Assembly (NCBI GenBank): GCA_018267155.1
Contig: JAFDZE010000049.1
Location: 278 to 58,003, forward strand
DNA length: 57,726 bases
Direction: 5' to 3'
DNA from: Bacteroidota bacterium
GTDB taxonomy: Bacteria > Bacteroidota > Bacteroidia > Flavobacteriales_F > PHOS-HE28
This document shows, in pieces, positions 50,701-57,726 of this stretch. A program made the translations under genes and the position numbers. The notes beneath the pieces are model-generated. The model did not search any database. It was not told where the DNA came from and saw only the letters and a program-made list of their open reading frames with translations. Positions within the stretch are counted from its first letter, which is position 1, and every line of letters starts with the position of its first letter.

Positions 50701-53700
50701 CGCGGCCTGGACCCCGGAAGGCTACTTCGCCGATCCGGAGCGGAACTGGGCCGGCATCACACGGCGCATCACCACCACCGATTTCGAGCTCAGCAACATC
50801 GAGACCATCCAGTTCTGGCTGATGGACCCCTTCAGCGAGAACACATCGAACAGCAATGGCGAACCGGCCAGCAACGAGGATTCGCAGAACATCACGGGCG
50901 GCGACTTCTACATCGACCTCGGGAACATCAGCGAGGACGTGCTGCGCGACGGCCGTAAGAGCTTCGAGAACGGCCTGCCCAGCAACGAGACCGACCAGGC
51001 GAGTACGACCACCTCCACCGATTGGGGCTACGTGCCCACCACCCAGAGCGTGGTGAACGCCTTCGCGATCAACGACAACAACTCCTACGCCCGCCAGGAC
51101 GCCGGGCTGGACGGGCTTCGCGACGGCGTCAACAACCTGGATATCCCCAGCGAGCAGGACTTTCCCGAGAACGCGGCGTACCTCTCGGCCATGAACGGCA
51201 TCATCTCCGCCAACCCGGCCCGCCGCGATTCCTTGGGGCAGGACCCCAGTGGCGACAGGTATCATTTCTTCCGGGGCGGTGATTACGACAGCGGCGGTGC
51301 GGGCCAGCCCTTCGGCATCCTGCGCCGTTACAAGTGGTTCAACGGGCCCGAGGGCAACTCCATCAGCGACGAGGACAGTCCGGAGGACTACCCCACCCAG
51401 CAGACCACCCTGCCCAGCACCGAGGACATCAACCAGGACCAGAACCTGGCCGAAACGGAAAGCTACTTCCAGTACAAGGTGAGCCTGCGGCCGCAGGACA
51501 TGGTGGTGGGCCGCAACTTCATCACCGACCGCATCGAGGGGCGCAGCCAGGACGGGTCGCGCACCGTCTACTGGTATCAATTCAAGATCCCGGTGCGCCA
51601 GCCGGAGAAGAAGGTGGGCGCCATCCAGGACTTCCGGAGCATCCGCTTCATGCGCCTGCTGGTGCGCGACTGGCAGCAGCAGGCCACACTGCGTTTCGCC
51701 CGCCTGGAGTTCATCCGCGGCGAGTGGCGCAAGTACACCCAGAGCCTGGAATCGCCCGGCGAGGTGCCCGGTGGCGATCCCGATGCGACACAGTTCAACG
51801 TGGCCGCCGTGAACATCGAGGAGAACGGACGGCGCACCCCCATCAACTACGTGCTGCCACCCGGCATCAACAAGGAGACCGATGTGAGCAGCGCGAACCT
51901 GCGCAACCTGAACGAACAGTCGCTCCAGTTGCAGGTGTGCGGCCTGAAGGACGGCGACTCGCGTGCCGCCTTCCGCAACGTGAGTTTCGACATCCGCAGC
52001 TACAAGAAGATGCGCATGTTCGTGCATGCCGAGACCCGGGACCCGGCGGACCCGCTGGAGTACGGCGACATCAGCGTGTACCTGCGCATCGGCAACGATT
52101 TCGACCAGAACTATTACGAGTACGAGGTGCCCGTGAAGCCCTCACCCTTCGGCAACAATGATCCGTACAGCGTGTGGCCCGAGGCGAACGACATGGTGAT
52201 CGAGTTCGCCCGGCTCAACGATGTGAAGATCGGGCGCAACCAGGCCAACGCGCCGGTGACGTTGCGGTATACCGTTTTCGATGGGGACCGGCGCATCACG
52301 GTGAAGGGCAACCCCAACCTCAGTCGCATGACCACCATCATGGTGGGCATCCGCAACCCGGGCAAGGATGGCGCCGATGCCAACCCCTGGGTGGCCGATG
52401 ATGGACGCACCCAATGCGCCGAGGTCTGGGTGAACGAATTGCGCCTCACCGACTTCGACCAGCACGGCGGTTGGGCGGCGCTGGCCCGGGTGAACACGAC
52501 ACTGGCCGACCTGGGGAACCTGAGCGTTGCGGGCAACTACAGCACGCCGTATTGGGGCAGCATCGACAAGCGCGTGAGCGAGCGCCAGCGCGATACGCGT
52601 TACGGTGTGGACGTGAGCGCCAACTTGGAGATGGGCAAATTCCTGCCCGCGACCACCGGCGTCAAAGTGCCGCTCTACCTGGGGTACAGCGAGCAGATCA
52701 TCAATCCGCAGTATGACCCGCTCACCCCGGACATCGAATGGACCGATGCCACGCGCACCCTCACGCGCGAGGAACGCAAGGATCGCCTGAAGCAATTGCG
52801 CACGTACACGCGGCGGCGGAGCATCAACGTCACCAACGTGCACAAGGAGCGTGGATCGGGAGGTGGCGACAAGGGCGGCGACAAGGGCGGAGGCAAGGGC
52901 AGCGGTCCCCCGAAGGAGCATTTCTGGGACGTGGAGAACCTGAGCCTGAGCTACGCGTACAGCGATCAGGAATACCACGATGTGATCACCCAGTACGAGA
53001 ACACCCGCACCTACCGCGGCTCCCTTGCCTGGCAGCACAACCCCAAGCCCATCGCCATCAAGCCGTTCGAGAACATCGGCTTCATCAGCAAGAGCAAGTG
53101 GACCAAGCTGATCAAGGATTTCAATGTGAACCTCGGCTTCAAACAGCTCACCGCACGCACGGCCATCGACCGGACCTACCTGGAGCGATTGGTGCGTGCC
53201 AACCCCGACCTGGAGGGCCTGCCGCCGGTACCCACCTACAACAAGACCTTCACCTGGAACACACAGTACGGGTTCCGCTATGAGATCACCAAGAACCTGA
53301 AGGTGGACTTCAGCGCCAACCGCAACTCGATCGTGGGAGAGCCTCCGGGCCGCGTGAACACCAAGGACCGCCCCAATTACGAGTTGTGGAAGGACAGCGT
53401 GCTGCAGAGCATCGGGAAATTCGGCCTGCCCACGCAGTACGACCACAACGTGAACGTCACCTATACGCTCCCATTGGACAAGCTCCCGCTCACCGACTGG
53501 ATCACGGTGAACACCAGCTACGGCACGGCCTACAAGTGGGACCGCGCGCCACTCAGCCAGGACAGCATCGGCAACACCATCCAGAACTCACGGACCATCA
53601 GCGTGAACGGCCAGCTGAACTTCGTGAACCTGTACAACAAGATAAAATACCTGAAGAAGATCAACGACAAGGCCAAGGGCGGTGGCAAGAAACCCGGTGG

Positions 53701-55201
53701 CAAGGGCAAGACCGATCAGAAAGGGAAGGACGGAAAAGGCGGTGAGGAGGACGAGAAGGACAAGGGGAAAAAGCGGGACGAGGACAGGAAGTTCGACCCC
53801 TTGGCGGGCTTGTTCCGTGTGCTGATGGCCGTGCGCACGGGCAACATCACGTACAGCCAGAACAACGGCACCCTGCTGCCCGGCTGGGGCCGTGGACCCA
53901 ACGTGATCGGCATGGACCGCGGCTTCGGAGCACCGGGCTTCGGCTTCATCCTCGGGGAGCAGAACACCAACCTGAGCGGCGATGTGGTACGGGACTTCGC
54001 GACGCGCGCCGCGGCCAACGACTGGCTGGTGAAGAACGAGAGCATCTTCACCCCGTACACCAGCAACCGTTCGGAGAACATCACCGCGCGCGTCAACCTG
54101 GAGCCGTTCAAAGGCATGCGGATCGACGTGAGTGCCAACCGGACCAGCACCGACAACCGGTCCTCCTTCTTCCGCTGGCGCGAGGGCGATGTGCCCGGGA
54201 CCGGCGCTTACGTGAACGACAGCCCGCGCGACATGGGCGCATTCAGCGTGAGCATGTTCAACTGGCCCACCACGTTCGCCAAGGACGACGAGAACCACAT
54301 GAACCAGCTCTTCGCGAACCTGCTGGCCTATCGCGAAACGGTGAGTGCGCGCCTCGGCAACCAGAACGAGAACTCCTTCCTGCCGAGCGACCTGCCGCAG
54401 GACAGCAGCTTCTGGCACGGCTACGGGGCCACGCACCAGGACGTGATCATCCCCGCCTTCATCGCCGCATACACCGGCAAGGACCCCAACAGCGTGAAGT
54501 TGAACCCCATGAAGATGCTCCCCGCCCCCAACTGGGACATCACGTACGACGGCCTCACCAAGCTGGAACTCTTCAAGAAGGTGTTCCGCACCTTCACCGT
54601 GAACCACAGCTACCGCAGCGTCTTCAGCATCGGCGGGTACCAGACCAACATGTACTACCAGCCCGGTCGCGATACCACCGACATCCAGGGCAACTTCATC
54701 CCCGAGCGCCAGATCTCCACGATCACCATCGCCGAGGTGATGCGCCCCTTCATCAACTTTGATGCGACACTCCAGAACAGCCTGCTGGCCAAGTTCGAGT
54801 ACAACCGCGACCGCAACCTGAGCCTCGGCCTGGCCAACAACCAGATCACCGAAGTTCGGGGCAAGGAATTCGTTTTCGGCACGGGCTACCGCTTCAAGGA
54901 CGTGAAATTCCCCGTGATCATCGGCGGGAAACGGCCCAAGAGCGACCTCAACCTGCGCGTGGACCTCAGCTGGCGCCAGAACAACACCGTCATCCGGAAG
55001 ATCGAGCAGAAGCAGAACACCATCACCGCGGGCCAGGACATCATCTCCATCAAGACCAGCGCCGACTACGTGATCGACCAGCGGCTCAACGTGCGCGCCT
55101 TCTACGAGCGCGTCATCAACAAGCCCGTCATCAGCACCACCTTCCCCAGTGCCAACACCAACTTCGGCATCAGCCTGCGCTTCACACTGGCACCGCAATA
55201 A
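47792..55201 (+). CDS. sprA: SprA, type IX secretion outer membrane translocon
   Basis: 2469 residues, a usual length for SprA (about 2400). It forms the very large outer-membrane barrel through which T9SS cargo leaves the periplasm; in gliding relatives it also serves motility. Two SprA_N-type regions are visible: one near residues 165-330 (DIRPQGSAEITFGLN, FNFDQRIQLNLTGNIG) and one around 1040-1280. The C-terminus (FGISLRFTLAPQ) is a typical barrel end. Two Lys/Gly-rich low-complexity stretches sit near residues 1688-1708 and 1955-2000. The start is GTG at 47792, 10 nt after ruvA. Confidence 0.97.
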   Translation: MHLAHPHLIHVLFTWGPRLLAILAVGMLSGKRLMAADNAGTHLAEFALAQQVDSPQIDLPYPIVDPPDPGNTNTGTIDLAPPGNVTNEVVYDPVTGQYIMQSNIGDNIQYRPPMSMSLDEYLNYDMQKSMKTYWAEKNKENAERETNNPLIKSIAVKSELFCRIFRGCNIDIRPQGSAEITFGLNISKTENPRIPVEQRKITTFNFDQRIQLNLTGNIGEALKINTSYNTEATFDFENQVKLNYVGDEDQIIQKLEAGNVSLPLSGQLIQGSQSLFGVKTELRFGRLTATGIFSQEKGQRRNVQVAGGAQTTNFDIKADEYEANKYYFLSNFFRDNYENALRTLPLVNSGINITRIEVWITNTRFDYQQNRNIIGFTDLGEDGSPQAIAAGHFSSDLPGEVVDAAGNLADNGANSLFGIMSGAGGPGNSFGNATAFLQSGGYQASRHYEKLESARMLSPNEYTLNERLGFIGLNQNLNNDEVLMVAYQYTLDGVTHQVGQFGSDVTDQSKALILRLLKATITNPRIPLWDLMMKNVYSLGAFQVNRENFRLDLVYNNPTTGVDINYVPRPPLDQIPVIQALGLDRLDPQNAPNPDGWFDFLDGAATTGGTINTQNGRIFFPVLEPFGSYLDRRLQENPANTEQIRRNIVYQQLYDSTKTAAQNIPELNRFRLKGSYKSASSDVISLNSVNIPQGSVTVTAGGVRLVEGQDYTVDYNLGRVKILNQGILESGTPINISLESNSLFSIQQRTLGGVRLDYKVSKDLQIGATAMTLYERPLTQKVNVGDEPIANTIVGLDANWRTESNLITKLVDQLPFYATKEVSKVDASIEGAYLIPGHSRAIGNMGTSYIDDFEGSVSYIDMRQQAQWFHAATPQGQPDLWPEGEQFGRPNGSRRAHLAWYVVDPIFFRDNSLKPPLPDGGDRLNMTRQVLEAEVFPNRQLPTGTPPNIPVLDLTYYPSERGPYNFNTDPAAWTPEGYFADPERNWAGITRRITTTDFELSNIETIQFWLMDPFSENTSNSNGEPASNEDSQNITGGDFYIDLGNISEDVLRDGRKSFENGLPSNETDQASTTTSTDWGYVPTTQSVVNAFAINDNNSYARQDAGLDGLRDGVNNLDIPSEQDFPENAAYLSAMNGIISANPARRDSLGQDPSGDRYHFFRGGDYDSGGAGQPFGILRRYKWFNGPEGNSISDEDSPEDYPTQQTTLPSTEDINQDQNLAETESYFQYKVSLRPQDMVVGRNFITDRIEGRSQDGSRTVYWYQFKIPVRQPEKKVGAIQDFRSIRFMRLLVRDWQQQATLRFARLEFIRGEWRKYTQSLESPGEVPGGDPDATQFNVAAVNIEENGRRTPINYVLPPGINKETDVSSANLRNLNEQSLQLQVCGLKDGDSRAAFRNVSFDIRSYKKMRMFVHAETRDPADPLEYGDISVYLRIGNDFDQNYYEYEVPVKPSPFGNNDPYSVWPEANDMVIEFARLNDVKIGRNQANAPVTLRYTVFDGDRRITVKGNPNLSRMTTIMVGIRNPGKDGADANPWVADDGRTQCAEVWVNELRLTDFDQHGGWAALARVNTTLADLGNLSVAGNYSTPYWGSIDKRVSERQRDTRYGVDVSANLEMGKFLPATTGVKVPLYLGYSEQIINPQYDPLTPDIEWTDATRTLTREERKDRLKQLRTYTRRRSINVTNVHKERGSGGGDKGGDKGGGKGSGPPKEHFWDVENLSLSYAYSDQEYHDVITQYENTRTYRGSLAWQHNPKPIAIKPFENIGFISKSKWTKLIKDFNVNLGFKQLTARTAIDRTYLERLVRANPDLEGLPPVPTYNKTFTWNTQYGFRYEITKNLKVDFSANRNSIVGEPPGRVNTKDRPNYELWKDSVLQSIGKFGLPTQYDHNVNVTYTLPLDKLPLTDWITVNTSYGTAYKWDRAPLSQDSIGNTIQNSRTISVNGQLNFVNLYNKIKYLKKINDKAKGGGKKPGGKGKTDQKGKDGKGGEEDEKDKGKKRDEDRKFDPLAGLFRVLMAVRTGNITYSQNNGTLLPGWGRGPNVIGMDRGFGAPGFGFILGEQNTNLSGDVVRDFATRAAANDWLVKNESIFTPYTSNRSENITARVNLEPFKGMRIDVSANRTSTDNRSSFFRWREGDVPGTGAYVNDSPRDMGAFSVSMFNWPTTFAKDDENHMNQLFANLLAYRETVSARLGNQNENSFLPSDLPQDSSFWHGYGATHQDVIIPAFIAAYTGKDPNSVKLNPMKMLPAPNWDITYDGLTKLELFKKVFRTFTVNHSYRSVFSIGGYQTNMYYQPGRDTTDIQGNFIPERQISTITIAEVMRPFINFDATLQNSLLAKFEYNRDRNLSLGLANNQITEVRGKEFVFGTGYRFKDVKFPVIIGGKRPKSDLNLRVDLSWRQNNTVIRKIEQKQNTITAGQDIISIKTSADYVIDQRLNVRAFYERVINKPVISTTFPSANTNFGISLRFTLAPQ

Positions 55202-55264
55202 GTGACGTGCCGGTCGGGGCCTCAGCTAATTTCGCCACCCACGGACAACAAAGCCACCATCGCC

Positions 55265-55642
55265 ATGAACATCCCGGCAGACCTCAAATATACCAAAGAC
55301 CACGAATGGATCCGCATCGAAGGCGGCGAGGCCGTCGTGGGAGTCACCGATTTCGCGCAGGGCGAGCTGGGCGATATCGTGTTCGTGGACATCGGTACTG
55401 AAGGACAGGAAGTGGACCAGCACGCGGTTTTCGGCACCATCGAGGCCGTGAAGACCGTGAGTGACCTGTTCATGCCGGTGAAGGGCACCGTCGCACAAGT
55501 GAACCCGGCGCTCGCCGATGATCCCGCCGCCGTGAACAAGGACCCGTACGGTGCGGGATGGATGGTGCGGATCACCGTCAGTGATCCGGCCCAATTGGCC
55601 GGGCTGCTGAGCGCCGACCAGTACAAGGCGTTGCTGGGCTGA
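55265..55642 (+). CDS. gcvH: Glycine cleavage system H protein
   Basis: 125 residues. Carrier of the lipoyl arm in glycine cleavage; Lys63 in GTIEAVKTVSDLFMP is the lipoylation site. YTKDHEWIRIEGGEAVVGVTD and DPYGAGWMVRI are family-typical. It lies 63 nt after sprA, with VanZ next. Confidence 0.96.
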   Translation: MNIPADLKYTKDHEWIRIEGGEAVVGVTDFAQGELGDIVFVDIGTEGQEVDQHAVFGTIEAVKTVSDLFMPVKGTVAQVNPALADDPAAVNKDPYGAGWMVRITVSDPAQLAGLLSADQYKALLG

Positions 55643-55649
55643 ACCAGGA

Positions 55650-56042
55650 ATGCTGCGCCACCTGCGCTGGGCCCTCCTGTGGGCCGCCATCATCCTTGGC
55701 CTTTGCCTCGTCCCGGCCCGCCAACTGCCCGAATGGGACTGGTTCTCGTTGCTGGATCTGGACAAGCTGGTGCATGCCGGCATGTTCTTCGTGCTCGCAC
55801 TATTGCTGGCCCAGGCGTTCCATGCAGGCGGCAGTCCGGTCCGGTACCTGCTCTGGGGGGTGGTGATCAGTGTGTTGTACGGTGTGGCCACCGAGTTCAT
55901 GCAAGGCCTCGAGGCCCTCGGCCGCCGCACGGATCCCGGTGATATGATCGCCAATACCGCAGGTGCCGTTGCTGCCGTTCTGTATGCCCGATGGCGCGAA
56001 CGTCGGGGCAAGGCCCTTGTGCCATTCCGGTTCCTTCGCTGA
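55650..56042 (+). CDS. VanZ-family membrane protein
   Basis: 130 residues with four helices. DKLVHAGMFFVLALLLAQAF and YGVATEFMQGLEALGRRTDPGDMIANTAGA contain the conserved His and Glu/Asp residues of VanZ-like proteins. Function unknown. It starts 7 nt after gcvH, and the ruvA-sprA-gcvH-vanZ order is known from other Flavobacteriia. Confidence 0.9.
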   Translation: MLRHLRWALLWAAIILGLCLVPARQLPEWDWFSLLDLDKLVHAGMFFVLALLLAQAFHAGGSPVRYLLWGVVISVLYGVATEFMQGLEALGRRTDPGDMIANTAGAVAAVLYARWRERRGKALVPFRFLR

Positions 56043-56095
56043 GGGGCCGGGGACTTGCGGACCCCTCCGACACTTGGGCAGGTGTCAAATGTCCC

Positions 56096-56125
56096 TTGCT
56101 GCCTGCGCCCCCGGACCTACCTTTG
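56096..56125 (+). promoter_or_regulatory. Promoter of sufC-sufD
   Basis: TTG (56096-56098), a 19-nt spacer and TACCTTTG (56118-56125) give a full Bacteroidetes-type promoter, the best in the window. It lies about 50 nt before sufC, so sufC can be expressed without an upstream sufB. Confidence 0.7.
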
Positions 56126-56174
56126 CCCTTGCTTATCTGGACCGATTCCAAACAACGGCAGATGGGCCACGAAG

Positions 56175-56920
<746 letters not shown>

Positions 56921-56921
<1 letters not shown>

Positions 56922-57726
56922 TGAGCACTGCTACCATTTCCGATCCGAAGGCGAACCTGCTGCCCCTGCTTGAAGGCTCGTCGTGGCCCGGATCGGCCGA
57001 AGCACTGGCGCAAGCTGGCGTACTGCCCATTCCGACCAGCAGGACCGAGGCGTGGAAGTACACCCGCGTGGGAAGACTGTTCGATCAGCCGTTTGCGAAG
57101 GCGAATGGCCATGCGACGGTGGTGCTTCCGGACCGGCTTCCATTCGCGGCCACGCGCGTGGTCTTCGTGAACGGCCACTTCCGGGCCGACCTCAGCGATG
57201 AACTGAAGGTCCAGCGTGGCCTGGTGATCGACAGCTTGATGCGCCACCTCTCGCATGGTCCTGTGCAGGAGAACTACGGCAAGCTGGCCCCCACTGACGA
57301 TCGCCTCTTCACGGCCATGAACACCGCCGCACCCACGGATGGCATGATCCTGCTGGTGACCCGGGGTGTGAAAGTGGAGAGGCCCATCCACCTCATCCAC
57401 CTCACCACTGCGGAGCGCCAGCTGGTGCAACCCCGTGACCTGTTCATGCTCCATGATGGTGCGGATGCCGAGGTGATCATCGAACACATCGCGGTGGATG
57501 CGCCGGGAGCACTCATCAACAGCGTACGCGAGTGCGTGGTGGGCAAGGGCGCACGACTGACGACACATAAGCTTCAGCGCGAGGGACACCGCACGACAGC
57601 GGGAGGTCCTGTGAGCATCAACTTTGACGGGGTGCGCGTGGGCAGCAGGGGGCACTTCAGTTCGAGCACCACGACGCTTGATGGCGCGTTGGTCCGGAAC
57701 GATGTGAACGTGGTGCTGGCCGGGCC
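56921..57726 (+). CDS. sufD: Fe-S cluster assembly protein SufD, partial
   Basis: About 268 residues are visible before the window ends. The N-terminal RTEAWKYTRVGRLF and the beta-helix core (VERPIHLIHLT, HDGADAEVIIEHIAV, LTTHKLQREG) match SufD. It begins at 56921 inside the sufC stop (TGATG), implying coupled translation. No sufB is seen upstream. Confidence 0.93.

Noticed and set aside
48140..55198. Several 400-700-codon minus-strand frames across sprA
   Set aside because: All are antisense to an intact SprA with recognisable domains, and their compositions are Val/His/Arg-rich without any family pattern.

Overview
The window comes from a GC-rich member of the Bacteroidota, most likely Flavobacteriales-like. 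The evidence is a complete sprA gene (type IX secretion translocon), several secreted proteins with type A T9SS sorting domains, Omp28, DUF6029, SCO and COX4-type families, and promoters whose -7 box is TAnnTTTG or TAnnTTCG instead of a sigma-70 TATAAT box. There is no phage, plasmid, transposase or CRISPR array; this is chromosomal core and accessory sequence.

Layout. 1-2.3 kb: a homocysteine methyltransferase (MetH N-terminal module, cut by the window edge) behind a SAM-I riboswitch with its own attenuator, then a glycosyltransferase. 2.4-4 kb: a WG-repeat protein and a DUF2059 protein. 4-11.2 kb (minus strand): purH-mreB-mreC-mreD-mrdA-rodA, with 4-nt stop/start overlaps between mreC, mreD, mrdA and rodA. 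11.4-18.1 kb: an outer-membrane beta-barrel protein, a YqaA-type membrane protein, a TonB-dependent receptor with a beta-helix lipoprotein (each preceded by the same 11-bp-phased direct repeat), and a LOG-family enzyme. 18.3-20.5 kb: two T9SS cargo proteins, one a blue-copper protein. 20.5-25 kb (minus): a cytochrome oxidase assembly and subunit operon (cyoE, two subunit III genes, subunit IV, SCO, DUF420, CxxC membrane protein). 25.2-29 kb: a secreted M43 metalloprotease, a repeat-rich gap holding a relic of a gene tail, and a trans-sulfuration enzyme. 29.1-36.2 kb: yicC-gmk-nadD, deoC, a thioesterase, a family 9 glycosyltransferase, tatD and ansA. 36.3-40.4 kb: tRNA-Ser(GGA) with a duplicated 3' end and terminator, an SseB-like protein, dus, a LolC/E-type permease and a small conserved-looking protein. 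40.6-46.2 kb: a cluster of exported thioredoxin-fold proteins (Omp28, TlpA, T9SS thioredoxin) around a DUF6029 outer-membrane protein that is broken by an in-frame stop. 46.2-57.7 kb: a sirtuin, ruvA-sprA-gcvH-vanZ, then sufC-sufD (cut by the edge).

How it fits together. SprA would export the T9SS-tagged proteins seen in the window (copper protein, metalloprotease, thioredoxin, two unknowns). The mre/mrd cluster builds the rod-shape elongation machine. The riboswitch ties methionine synthesis to SAM. The items most worth following up are the riboswitch whose P4 helix has been enlarged by a dispersed repeat, the shared operator of the TonB receptor/lipoprotein pair, the nonsense-truncated DUF6029 gene in its redox cluster, the tRNA-Ser 3'-end duplication, and a set of promoters that predict leaderless mRNAs.
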